A stretch of DNA of 46,200 bases from Novosphingobium sp. HII-3 (GTDB taxonomy: Bacteria; Pseudomonadota; Alphaproteobacteria; Sphingomonadales; Sphingomonadaceae), in NCBI RefSeq assembly GCF_002916655.1, contig NZ_PPSM01000019.1, positions 1-46,200 of the forward strand. The letters run 5' to 3'. This document shows positions 13,498 to 21,780 of this stretch, in pieces. The position numbers were made by a program, and so were the translations under genes. Below the pieces are notes generated by a model. That model was not told the origin of the DNA and searched no databases. It saw nothing but the letters and a program-made list of their open reading frames with translations. How positions within the stretch are numbered: the first letter of the stretch is position 1; every line of letters begins with the position of its first letter.

Positions 13498-16431
13498 ATG
13501 GCGATCTACCATTTCTCGGCCAAGGTTATCAGCCGTGCCAACGGATCGAGCGCCGTTGCCAGTGCGGCCTATCGTGCGGCGGAACGGCTGCACGATGACC
13601 GGCTGGGGCGCGACCATGACTTCTCGAACAAGGCCGGCGTCGTCCATTCGGAAATCTTGGCTCCCGAAGGTGCGCCGGAGCGTTTAAACGATCGCGCGAC
13701 CCTGTGGAACGAGGTGGAGGCCGGGGAGAAACGCAAGGACGCGCAGCTCGCGCGCGAGGTGGAGTTCTCGATCCCGCGCGAGATGAGCGAGAAACAGGGC
13801 GTTAGCCTCGCCCGCGATTTTGTGGACAAGCAGTTCGTCGAACGCGGGATGGTCGCGGACCTTAATGTGCATTGGGACAAGGCAAAGGACGGCACCCCGA
13901 AGCCGCACGCGCATGTCATGTTGTCGATGCGTGAGGTTGGACCTGAGGGGTTCGGCAAGAAGGTCCGCGCCTGGAACTCAACCGAGCTGTTGAAGGAGTG
14001 GCGAGAGGCATGGGCCGCCCACGTCAACGAACGCATGGCGGAGCTGGGGCTGGAAGGGTGGATCGACCATCGCTCCTACGAGGCGCAGGGGATCGAGCTT
14101 GAGCCCCAGCACAAGATCGGGCCGATGGGGAAACGGCACGAGCTTGAGGGACAGCCGCACCGCAACGCCGACGATCATGTGCGGATCGCGCGCGAGAACG
14201 GCGAGAAGATTATCGCCAAGCCGGAAATCGCGTTGGATGCGATCACGCGGCAACAGGCGACGTTCACCACCCGCGACCTGGCGATGTTCGTCCACCGGCA
14301 CAGCGACGGCAAGGAGCAGTTCGACCAGGCCATGAGCGCGGTGCGGTCCTCGCCCGAGCTGGTGGCGCTGGGGAAGGACGGACGCGACCAGGAGCGGTTC
14401 ACGAGCCGCGAGATGATCGCGGTGGAGGAGCGGCTAGAGCGCGCTGCCGGTCGGCTTGCCGACAGGGTGGGGCATGGTCTCCCGGCGGCGTCGCTACAAG
14501 GGGGGCTGAACGCCGCCGGGAGTGGCGGGCTGACACTCGGTGAAGATCAGCGGGCCGCTTTGGAGCATATAGGGACGAGTGGCGATCTTGCCATCGTCGT
14601 CGGCTATGCGGGCACCGGCAAGTCGGCCATGCTGGGGGTCGCGCGCGAGGCGTGGGAGCGCGAAGGCTATCAGGTGCGCGGCGCGGCCCTGTCGGGCATT
14701 GCCGCCGAAAATCTTGAGGGTGGTTCCGGCATCGCCTCGAGGACGATCGCCAGTCTCGAGCACGCATGGGGGCAGGGGCGCGAGCAGCTAGGCCCGCGTG
14801 ATGTGCTCGTTATCGACGAGGCGGGCATGATCGGCTCGCGCCAGATGGAGCGGGTGCTGTCGGAGGCCGAACGTGCCGGCGCGAAGGTCGTTCTTGTCGG
14901 CGATCCCGAGCAGTTGCAGGCGATCGAGGCCGGGGCGGCGTTCCGCAGCCTTGCCGAGCGTCATGGCGCGGCCGAGATCACCGAAATTCGCCGGCAGCAT
15001 GAGGACTGGCAGAAGGACGCGACGCGCGCGCTCGCCACAGGCCGGACCGGAGAGGCGCTGCACGCCTATGAGAGGCAAGGCATGGTGCGCGCTGCCGACA
15101 CGCGCGAGGCGGCGCGGGTCGAACTGATGAACGGATGGGAGAGCGACCGGCAGGCCGATCCGGACAAGAGCCGCATCATCCTCACCCATACCAATGCCGA
15201 GGTGCAGGAGCTGAACAGCGAAGCCCGCAGCCGTATGCGCGCCGCCGGCGAGCTGGGTGAGGAGGTGGGGCTATCGGTGGAGCGCGGCAGGCGCGATTTC
15301 GCGACCGGTGATCGGATCATGTTCTTCCGCAACGATCGCGGCCTTGGCGTGAAGAACGGATCGCTGGGCACGCTGGAGCGCGTCAGCGCCGAGGGCATGG
15401 CGGTGAAGATGGACGATGGCCGGAAGGTCGCGTTCGACCTCAAGGACTATGCCCATGTCGATCACGGCTATGCCGCCACCTTCCACAAGTCGCAGGGCGT
15501 GACGGTCGATCAGGCGCATGTGCTGGCGACACCGGGCATGGATCGGCACTCGGCCTATGTCGGCCTGTCGCGGCACCGCGACAGCGTGCAGCTCCACTAT
15601 GGTCGCGACGATTTCACAGATCAGCGCCAGCTCACCCGCACCCTGTCGCGCGACCGGGGCAAGGACATGGCGGGCGATTATGCCGCCGCCCGTGACGGGC
15701 AGGCCCAGGCCCGCGCGTTCGCCGAGCGGCGCGAGATCCGCTTCCCGGAACTCGCGCGCGAGATCGCCGGGAAGGTGCGTGACAAGGCGAGGGGTATGTT
15801 CGCCGGGTTCAAGCCGAAATCGTCCTCGCCCGAGCTGGCGCGCGACGGCAAAGGGGGTCCGATTAACACCACCCCCGAGCGGGCACCGGCAGCGCCGAGC
15901 CAGGCCAGGGCGATCGAGCGCTATGCGCGCGCGCAGGCCGATATGGACCGAATGCGGGAGAAGGGCTTGCCCGTGCTCCCGCATCAGAAGCAGGCGCTGG
16001 CGAAGGCGGGCGACGCGCTCGACCAGGTGCGGCCCCATGCCGCCCGCGATTTGGCGTCCGCGTTCGAGCGCAACCCGGTGCTGGTGCGCGAAGCGGCCGA
16101 GGGCAAGGCCGGCGGCGCGGCGCGGGCGATGGCGCACGAGGCCCAGGTCCGCACCAATCCCGAGCTTCGCGCCGATCGGTTCGTGGAGCGCTGGCAGGGC
16201 ATGGCGCGCGAGCGGGCCGAGCTTACGCGCAGCGGCGATCGTGAGGCCGCGCAGCGCACCGGCAAGAAGATGGAGAGCCTGGCCGGAACGCTGCACCGCG
16301 ATCCCCAACTCGAATCCGTCTTGCGGCGGCGCGCGCCCGAGCTGGGGCTGGAAATGGGCCGGGATCGCCCGATCAGCCAGGAATTGACCCGTTCGCTGGA
16401 AATCGGCCGCGATCGAGGGTTGAGCCGATAA
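13498..16431 (+). CDS. traA: TraA relaxase-helicase (MOBQ type)
   Basis: The 977-residue protein joins a MobA/MobL relaxase domain (residues 1-220) to a RecD-like helicase. Tyr25 in SAAYRAAE matches the catalytic tyrosine position of MobA. The metal-binding motif HAHVML is at 137-142. The helicase Walker A motif GYAGTGKS is at 369-376, and VLVIDEAGMIG follows. TraA nicks oriT and unwinds the transferred strand. The ATG at 13498 is chosen because MAIYHFSAKVISR is the family N-terminus. A second, truncated and diverged copy of the C-terminal part lies at 26062-27027. Confidence 0.92.
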   Translation: MAIYHFSAKVISRANGSSAVASAAYRAAERLHDDRLGRDHDFSNKAGVVHSEILAPEGAPERLNDRATLWNEVEAGEKRKDAQLAREVEFSIPREMSEKQGVSLARDFVDKQFVERGMVADLNVHWDKAKDGTPKPHAHVMLSMREVGPEGFGKKVRAWNSTELLKEWREAWAAHVNERMAELGLEGWIDHRSYEAQGIELEPQHKIGPMGKRHELEGQPHRNADDHVRIARENGEKIIAKPEIALDAITRQQATFTTRDLAMFVHRHSDGKEQFDQAMSAVRSSPELVALGKDGRDQERFTSREMIAVEERLERAAGRLADRVGHGLPAASLQGGLNAAGSGGLTLGEDQRAALEHIGTSGDLAIVVGYAGTGKSAMLGVAREAWEREGYQVRGAALSGIAAENLEGGSGIASRTIASLEHAWGQGREQLGPRDVLVIDEAGMIGSRQMERVLSEAERAGAKVVLVGDPEQLQAIEAGAAFRSLAERHGAAEITEIRRQHEDWQKDATRALATGRTGEALHAYERQGMVRAADTREAARVELMNGWESDRQADPDKSRIILTHTNAEVQELNSEARSRMRAAGELGEEVGLSVERGRRDFATGDRIMFFRNDRGLGVKNGSLGTLERVSAEGMAVKMDDGRKVAFDLKDYAHVDHGYAATFHKSQGVTVDQAHVLATPGMDRHSAYVGLSRHRDSVQLHYGRDDFTDQRQLTRTLSRDRGKDMAGDYAAARDGQAQARAFAERREIRFPELAREIAGKVRDKARGMFAGFKPKSSSPELARDGKGGPINTTPERAPAAPSQARAIERYARAQADMDRMREKGLPVLPHQKQALAKAGDALDQVRPHAARDLASAFERNPVLVREAAEGKAGGAARAMAHEAQVRTNPELRADRFVERWQGMARERAELTRSGDREAAQRTGKKMESLAGTLHRDPQLESVLRRRAPELGLEMGRDRPISQELTRSLEIGRDRGLSR

Positions 16432-16440
16432 GGAGAGGCA

Positions 16441-17178
16441 ATGGCGGACGAGGAATGGGAGGAAGGCGGCGACGCGGCGGCGGAAGCGTTCGAGCAGGTG
16501 CGCGTTGCGGTCGAGCAGCAGCGCGGCGAACTAGCGTTGATGCGCCGCGCCATCGAGGGACTGGCGGCCGAGCGCGCCAGCATCGACGTGCCGGATTATT
16601 CCGAGACGCTGGGGCATGTCGTCCAGGGGCTGGACGGCATCAACGGACGCCTGGACCAGGTTACGACGGCCATCGTGAAGTCGCCGGCGTTGGCGATGAC
16701 GCCGGCGCAGGTTTCGGCGCAGATCAATCGAGCGGCGGCCGACCTTCGCAGCGCCGACCATGCCGCCCTCGCGACCGCCACCGACGAGATGAAGCAGCAG
16801 GGGCGCGAGCTGCGCACCGTCGTTCAATCGGCGCTGACGGCGCGGGATCAGAAGGACCGTCAACTATGGTTCGGGTTGAGCGGGTTGCTTATCGGCATCC
16901 TCCTCTGGTCCTTCCTTCCCGGTATGGTCGCGCGCGAGATCGCGCCGGCGAGCTGGCAATGGCCCGAACGCATGGCGACGCGGGCTCTTGCCGAGGCGAC
17001 ACCGTGGGATGCCGGGCAGCATTTGATGGCGAGCGCGTCACCGGCGAGCTGGGAGGCGATCGTCGCGGCCGACAGGTTGCTGCGCGACAATCGTGAAAAG
17101 ATCGAAGGATGCCGGCAAGCGGCAAGGAAGGCGGATCAGCCGGTGCGATGCACGATCCAGGTGGGAGTGAAGAGATAA
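16441..17178 (+). CDS. DUF6118 family protein downstream of traA
   Basis: The 245-residue protein starts with an acidic segment and a helical region (AIEGLAAERASIDVPDYSETL), has a predicted membrane segment near residues 142-160 (FGLSGLLIGILLWSFLPGM), and ends with a periplasm- or cytoplasm-facing domain with two cysteines (EGCRQAARKADQPVRCTI). DUF6118 genes commonly follow traA-type relaxase genes; the function is unknown. A ribosome binding site (AGGAGAGG) lies in the 9-bp gap after traA. Its stop overlaps the next start (TAATG). A paralog follows the traA remnant at 27037. Confidence 0.8.
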   Translation: MADEEWEEGGDAAAEAFEQVRVAVEQQRGELALMRRAIEGLAAERASIDVPDYSETLGHVVQGLDGINGRLDQVTTAIVKSPALAMTPAQVSAQINRAAADLRSADHAALATATDEMKQQGRELRTVVQSALTARDQKDRQLWFGLSGLLIGILLWSFLPGMVAREIAPASWQWPERMATRALAEATPWDAGQHLMASASPASWEAIVAADRLLRDNREKIEGCRQAARKADQPVRCTIQVGVKR

Positions 17179-17447
17179 TGGTGATTCCCTACCGCTCGAC
17201 GCCCATATTCGATGAGGCGACATTGCCCGCTGCCCTGCGCTCCGAACATCGCACCAAGGCCGGTGTGTGGGGCGTGATCCGGGTCATCGAAGGGAGATTG
17301 AAGCTCACCTATCTCGACCCGGCCTCGGAGGTGGTCCTTACACCTGACCGGCCAGGGCTGATCTTGCCCGAACAGCCGCATTTCGTGGAACCGCTCGGAG
17401 CCATGCGGATGCAGGTCGATTTCTACGATCAGCAGCCAAGCCTTTAG
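17178..17447 (+). CDS. DUF1971 domain protein (TehB N-terminal-like)
   Basis: The 89-residue product is a single small cupin-like domain with the pattern YRSTPIFDEATLPAALR, HRTKAGVWGVIRVIEG and LPEQPHFVEPLG, seen in DUF1971 proteins and at the N-terminus of some tellurite-resistance TehB proteins. Its ligand is unknown. The start ATG (17178) overlaps the DUF6118 stop by one base, so it is translationally coupled to the transfer genes although the next gene (serpin) is only 8 bp away. Confidence 0.8.
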   Translation: MVIPYRSTPIFDEATLPAALRSEHRTKAGVWGVIRVIEGRLKLTYLDPASEVVLTPDRPGLILPEQPHFVEPLGAMRMQVDFYDQQPSL

Positions 17448-17455
17448 GGAGAGCC

Positions 17456-18754
17456 ATGCCTAAAACAGCCTTGTCATACCCGCTTCTTGCCATCCTCGCG
17501 CTTGGTGGCTGTGCGACGCGCGACCCGGCACCGAGTCCCGGCTCGCTTCCTACAAGCCTGTCCCGGCCCGACGCCGAGGCTTTGCCGCATGACCTGACCT
17601 ATGGCGCGGCGTTAATGACCGTCAAGGTCTACCCGCACCTGGCAGCGAAGGCCGATGCAAACGCCAATCTGTTCATCTCCCCGGTCAGCTTGTCGCAGGG
17701 CCTGGGGCTCGCCTACCTTGGCGCGCGGGGCGCCACGCGCGAGGAGATTGGCCGCGTGCTTGGTTGGGATTCGTCCCGCAACGTCCCTGCGCTCATCAAA
17801 TCCTACAATGCCCAGCTTAACGACACCGGCGATGCCGATACCGCGCTCGGCATCGCGAACGCGCTGTGGCTGGCGAAGGGATTGCCGGTCCGGGACGAGT
17901 ATGTCGCCGAGGCGCATGCCGGCTTCGGAGCGGCTCCGGAAACCGTCGATTATGCTGGTGATCCCACCGGAGCGGCCGAGCGGATCAATGGCTGGGTTTC
18001 GCGCGAGACGAAGGGCAGGATTTCGGAGATCGTCTCTCCGAGCGGCTTCGGGGATGACACCGCCGCTGTGCTGACCAACGCGCTTTACTTCAAGGCGAAG
18101 TGGCAGGTGCCGTTCGAGGAGACGGAAACGCGGTCCTTCACGCGTGGCGACGGCACGCGCATCCCGATCACGATGATGAAGCGGATTGGCTGGTTCGACT
18201 ATCGCGAGACCCGGGAAGGGCAGGCGATCGCGCTGCCTTATCGCGGCGATGGCAGCTTCGTGATGGAAATCTTCCTGCCGCGTGACGCGGCGACCCTGCG
18301 CCGCTGGGAGCGCGAGCTGAAGGGTGTCGATTTCTTCGCCGGCGAGCAGGGCGGCAATGATCGTTTCGACCTGTCAGCGGAGCAGGAACGCGCGGTGCGG
18401 ATCGTTCTGCCCCGCTTTGAAGCCAGGTTCGATGAGAGCGTGAAGGCAGCGCTCATCGCAGCGGGTATGCCGAGCGCCTTCGACCACCAGCGCGCGGACC
18501 TGTCGGGGATTGCCCGTGGTGCGCGCTTGGCGATCGATGATGTGGCGCACGCGACCTTCCTGCGCGTCGATGAGGAGGGCACCGAGGCAGCGGCGGCAAC
18601 TGCGATCAAGGTCGTCGTCACCAGTGCGCGGATAGCGCCTCAGGTACCGGAGATGGTGGTCGATCGTCCTTTCCTTGCCACCCTGCGAGACCGAAAGAGC
18701 GGCGCGGTGCTGTTTTTCGGGCGCATCGCCGATCCAACCTCGATCAGCAACTAG
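17456..18754 (+). CDS. Serpin, predicted lipoprotein
   Basis: The 432-residue protein has a lipobox (LALGGC), so it is probably envelope-anchored, followed by a full serpin domain (NLFISPVSLSQGLGLAYLGA; TNALYFKAKWQVPF; final DRPFLATLRDRKSGAVLFFGRI). The hinge of the reactive loop reads EEGTEAAAATA, matching the small-residue hinge of inhibitory serpins. By family numbering the scissile bond is near V-T-S-A, a small/neutral P1 suggesting elastase- or subtilisin-like targets (inference). Serpins trap proteases irreversibly. Start: ATG 17456 after GGGAGAG, 8 bp after the DUF1971 gene. Confidence 0.9.
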   Translation: MPKTALSYPLLAILALGGCATRDPAPSPGSLPTSLSRPDAEALPHDLTYGAALMTVKVYPHLAAKADANANLFISPVSLSQGLGLAYLGARGATREEIGRVLGWDSSRNVPALIKSYNAQLNDTGDADTALGIANALWLAKGLPVRDEYVAEAHAGFGAAPETVDYAGDPTGAAERINGWVSRETKGRISEIVSPSGFGDDTAAVLTNALYFKAKWQVPFEETETRSFTRGDGTRIPITMMKRIGWFDYRETREGQAIALPYRGDGSFVMEIFLPRDAATLRRWERELKGVDFFAGEQGGNDRFDLSAEQERAVRIVLPRFEARFDESVKAALIAAGMPSAFDHQRADLSGIARGARLAIDDVAHATFLRVDEEGTEAAAATAIKVVVTSARIAPQVPEMVVDRPFLATLRDRKSGAVLFFGRIADPTSISN

Positions 18755-18821
18755 GTAGCATGAAGTGCGTGGCGAGGGGCAACCGCCAGATCAGCCCTTC
18801 GACAACCCGATTGGGTTCGGT

Positions 18822-19730
18822 CTAAGCGAGTTGCTCGCGATGAGGTGGCTTCGCGGGAGCTGTCCAGCACCGGCCGATCTCAATCTTGTTCGGGGGTGCC
18901 GGCGGGGGAACCGATGGCTCGCGGAGATGCGGATACTGGGTCAAGAAGCGCTCGCTCGCTTCGGGCGAACCGACGACATATAGCTCGCCGGGTCCGCATG
19001 CATCTTGCAAGGCTTGTGCGGTTTCCTTGTCGATGTCCGCAGTCGCGGGGCCGCCCCAGTTCATATCCTCGCCCAAGCGGGCGAGCGTTTTTCCGCCGAC
19101 CCTTTCGCGCAGAATGAAGTAGCCGGACTGGTCAATGTCGAGCCCCATTTCCGAGTGGAACCATGCCAACTTGTCGACAGGCTGGCCCGAGAGGCCGACG
19201 AAAAAGCAGCCGTCACGTAGTTCGACCCGGCCGTGGTAAAGTGCCTGATGTTGAAGGCCCGTCCGCGCCTTGGAAGCGGGCCAGACGCGGATCGCGCCTT
19301 TCGCGGCCTCACTCACCGGAGGAATGCTCATCTTAGGTACAAAGCTCCAGCTGATGTGGCCAGGCACGCGCCAACCGTTCTCCTTTGCCCAATTGTCGAA
19401 TTCCTGCTGGGTCAACCCCGTGTCGATCATCTCGACCGGGCCGGCGGAACCCTTTCCCGCGAGGCCGTAGCCGAGTAACGCTCCCCGCTTTTTGAGACGG
19501 GCGATCCAGGCATCGCCGATGGCCTTGGCATCGCGCGGGAGAGGCGACGTCGCTTCCTGTCGCAACGCCCCGTGTCCGCCCGCTGCCGGCTGATTGAGTA
19601 GTATACGATAGTTAGGGGAGGGCGCTTTCGTCTGGGTTCTGAAGGTGCTTGTTGATTGCGGGCCACCCTCGTCCCCATGCTCAACTGCGGGCGAACATGC
19701 CATGCAAAGGGCAAATAGGGATAGAATCAT
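18822..19730 (-). CDS. Predicted lipoprotein with a two-cysteine GC domain
   Basis: From the ATG at 19730 the 302-residue product has a short signal and lipobox (CMAC). Residues about 50-185 are unrecognised. The C-terminal part contains RDGCFFVGLSGQPVDKLAW and a second cysteine in QDACGPGELYVV, the two-cysteine domain also found at 3491-5060. The long frame upstream of 19730 overlaps the oppositely oriented lipoprotein gene and is rejected. It converges on the serpin gene with a 67-bp gap. Function unknown. Confidence 0.65.
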   Translation of the reverse strand: MILSLFALCMACSPAVEHGDEGGPQSTSTFRTQTKAPSPNYRILLNQPAAGGHGALRQEATSPLPRDAKAIGDAWIARLKKRGALLGYGLAGKGSAGPVEMIDTGLTQQEFDNWAKENGWRVPGHISWSFVPKMSIPPVSEAAKGAIRVWPASKARTGLQHQALYHGRVELRDGCFFVGLSGQPVDKLAWFHSEMGLDIDQSGYFILRERVGGKTLARLGEDMNWGGPATADIDKETAQALQDACGPGELYVVGSPEASERFLTQYPHLREPSVPPPAPPNKIEIGRCWTAPAKPPHREQLA

Positions 19731-19773
19731 CCTCACAATGAATTTAGTCTCTTCCGGATATCCTTGCATTGGG

Positions 19774-20292
19774 ATGAACGGCCATATGCGGACCAGCTTG
19801 CGAACATCGCTGCTACTGCGAGTGATCGTCTGCACGGCGGCGTGCGAGCTATTGTTGGGCTGTTCAACACCCCAACCCGGTTCGGCGCTTCCCGCGCCGC
19901 CCACGCCTGAGGCCCAATCGGCGCAATCGACACCGCTCGCAATTCTTGTTTCGGCGATCAACGGGCTTGCAGCGGGCGACCCTTCCTATGCTGGAAGCTT
20001 CGTCGACGGCGGCGCGGTGATCGTGCAGTTCACTGACAACGCTGAGGCCCGCCTGCGCCGCCTGTCCGGCGACCCGCGCTATGTCGCTCGACAGGTCCGC
20101 TACTCCTTGAGGGAATTACAGGCCACGGAGCAGGCGGTTGCGGAATTGTTGTCGAGCCGGAAGTGGCGCTTCAACATTCTGACGATCGACATTCCACGCA
20201 ATCGCGTGACCTTGAGCGGGGTTGATCGGCGGCAGTTTGGTGAGACAGCCCAGACCCTGATCGCTCATGATCCTCGGGTAATGATCCAATGA
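19774..20292 (+). CDS. Predicted lipoprotein, unknown function
   Basis: The product of about 172 residues (168 from the ATG at 19786) starts with a signal peptide and lipobox (LLLGCS). The mature part has DPSYAGSFVDGGAVIVQFTD, VRYSLRELQATEQ and IDIPRNRVTLSGVD, a strand-rich pattern I recall from secreted bacterial proteins and that loosely resembles serine-protease prodomains; this is not firm. It is divergent from the 18822-19730 lipoprotein gene with a 43-bp gap. Confidence 0.6.
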   Translation: MNGHMRTSLRTSLLLRVIVCTAACELLLGCSTPQPGSALPAPPTPEAQSAQSTPLAILVSAINGLAAGDPSYAGSFVDGGAVIVQFTDNAEARLRRLSGDPRYVARQVRYSLRELQATEQAVAELLSSRKWRFNILTIDIPRNRVTLSGVDRRQFGETAQTLIAHDPRVMIQ

Positions 20293-20347
20293 CTGTATAG
20301 GCGCGCAGGCCATGTTTCGTTCAGCCGTGCGGCCATAGTCTCTTGGG

Positions 20348-20881
20348 ATGACGATGCTGTCATCATCGCGGACGACCGCCGCCGCCCTCGCTGGTGCGGC
20401 ATTTAGCGCGTCCACGCCCGCCCTGGCGTGCTCATGCATCCTGCCCGACAATATCGAGGCAGCGGCGCGCGCGGCGTTCGCGAAAGCCGACCTTGTTGGT
20501 GAGTTGGAGATAGGGCGCGCGCCGGTGGCAGCGGCGCGCAGTTTCTGGTGCGGGTCGGACGGACGAGCGCGACTATGGTTCAGGCCTGGGCAGAAGATCG
20601 AGCAGAGCCGCCCCGCGCGCGTTATCAGCGCTACGAAGGGCCGCGTCTCGGGACCAATCAGCATCCGCACCAGTCCGGTGATGAACATAGGTGGCCGGTG
20701 CGGGATGACCGGGAATAGCTGCCAGGTTTCTCTCAGCCGAAGCGCCGTTCGGACCGGCCCCATGCTGTTTCGGCGTGTTGCGCCGGGCACCTATGAACCC
20801 TTGGACGTTTGCACCCAGTCGGCGTTCACCCCCTGGCTCGAACAGCGCCAGAAGCATCGCGCAAGCCCGCAGACGCGGTAA
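20348..20881 (+). CDS. Secreted cysteine-rich protein, possibly TIMP/NTR-like
   Basis: The 177-residue product has a signal peptide ending at TPALA, so the mature chain would begin CSCILPDN. An N-terminal Cys-x-Cys, then KADLVGELEIG and four more cysteines (FWCGS, GRCGM, NSCQV, DVCTQ) resemble the netrin/TIMP-like fold, whose free N-terminal cysteine chelates metalloprotease zinc in animals. Bacterial relatives are poorly studied, so inhibitor function is only a hypothesis. If the site is instead a lipobox (ALAC), it is a lipoprotein. It follows the serpin/lipoprotein group. Confidence 0.55.
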   Translation: MTMLSSSRTTAAALAGAAFSASTPALACSCILPDNIEAAARAAFAKADLVGELEIGRAPVAAARSFWCGSDGRARLWFRPGQKIEQSRPARVISATKGRVSGPISIRTSPVMNIGGRCGMTGNSCQVSLSRSAVRTGPMLFRRVAPGTYEPLDVCTQSAFTPWLEQRQKHRASPQTR

Positions 20882-20900
20882 CGCTTCGAGGAACCATCGA

Positions 20901-20936
20901 TTTCCTGAATCACCGGCTTGCCATTGATTCAGGAAA
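20901..20936. repeat. 12-bp perfect inverted repeat between genes
   Basis: TTTCCTGAATCA and TGATTCAGGAAA flank a 12-base loop in the gap between the secreted protein gene and the WGR gene. There is no T-run, so it is not a standard intrinsic terminator; it could be an operator or a bidirectional attenuator. Confidence 0.5.
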
Positions 20937-20977
20937 GTCGCCTGACTTGGAGAGGCTTATTTCGTAGGCTCCGCGCC

Positions 20978-21262
20978 ATGAATGGCGCGAACCTGTCCCT
21001 GCCCGAGCCGATCGAACTGGTGGCGATCGACCCGGCGCGCAACATCCGCCGGCGTTACAGCATCACCGCAAGCCTCGATCTTTTCGGCATGATCGTTGTA
21101 GAAACCCGCTGGGGCCGGATCGGCGCACACGGCCAAGCCCAGCGGCACGCCTTCGCCGATCGCGCGGCGGCCGACCGCCACATTGCCGCGACCCTGCGGC
21201 GGCGCGGCACGGCCGAAACCCGGATCGGGGTACCTTACGAGCCGGTGCCTACCGAGGTTTGA
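20978..21262 (+). CDS. WGR domain protein
   Basis: The 94-residue product is essentially a single WGR domain, with the signature TRWGRIGAHGQ in its middle and FADRAAADRHIAATLRRR after it. WGR domains bind nucleic acids in PARPs and in many bacterial proteins; stand-alone versions are common on alphaproteobacterial replicons and are uncharacterised. The ATG at 20978 matches the domain start; an upstream frame to 20918 reaches into the inverted repeat and is rejected. Confidence 0.75.
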   Translation: MNGANLSLPEPIELVAIDPARNIRRRYSITASLDLFGMIVVETRWGRIGAHGQAQRHAFADRAAADRHIAATLRRRGTAETRIGVPYEPVPTEV

Positions 21263-21326
21263 GCCGCCACCGTCAAGCCGGCTGCTTGAAGAAACCGGCC
21301 GGTGCTACGGCCAGCATGTTGCCGGC

Positions 21327-21620
21327 TCAAGCGGCGCATCCTCTCCTGGACGACAGCCCTGGCGACCATCGACCGACCGTAGCGCTCCGCATTCTAGCCG
21401 GAAATGGTTCAGCGGGACAGGATGTCGGCGGTCCCTTGCACGTCTGGCGTTCGCCTGTGAGCGCTACGGCGGCGATGGTCATGGCGCGCTCGCGTCGAAA
21501 TGGACGCTCTGGAAAAGCCTCGCGCCAGATCTTCTCGGCCATCGATGCAAGCTCCTGCGACGTCGGCGGCCGAGCCTCACGAATGCACGCTATCAAGGCG
21601 CGCGGAAACAGGCGCTCCAT
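21327..21620 (-). CDS. Small hypothetical protein
   Basis: The 97-residue product reads METMERL-like at its start (ATG 21620, preceded by GGAGAGAG) and has a helical stretch SQELASMAEKIWREAF followed by RAMTIAAVALTG. The final 40 residues are low-complexity. I do not recognise a family. It is divergent from the sigma-factor gene with a 160-bp gap and converges on the WGR gene. The binding site and protein-like first half support it, but it remains tentative. Confidence 0.4.
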   Translation of the reverse strand: MERLFPRALIACIREARPPTSQELASMAEKIWREAFPERPFRRERAMTIAAVALTGERQTCKGPPTSCPAEPFPARMRSATVGRWSPGLSSRRGCAA

Positions 21621-21780
21621 CGTCTCTCTCCGATTGCGATATGGAAGCCCCATAGCACGCGCGCAGCCCCGATCGACCGATACGGGACGAAGCGGGCCTT
21701 GAAGCGGTCTGGCCGGCAACATCGGCGGCTCGCACCCCCTATATCGCTTGAGGGCAGGAGAGCCCTGCCCGGAGAATGAG

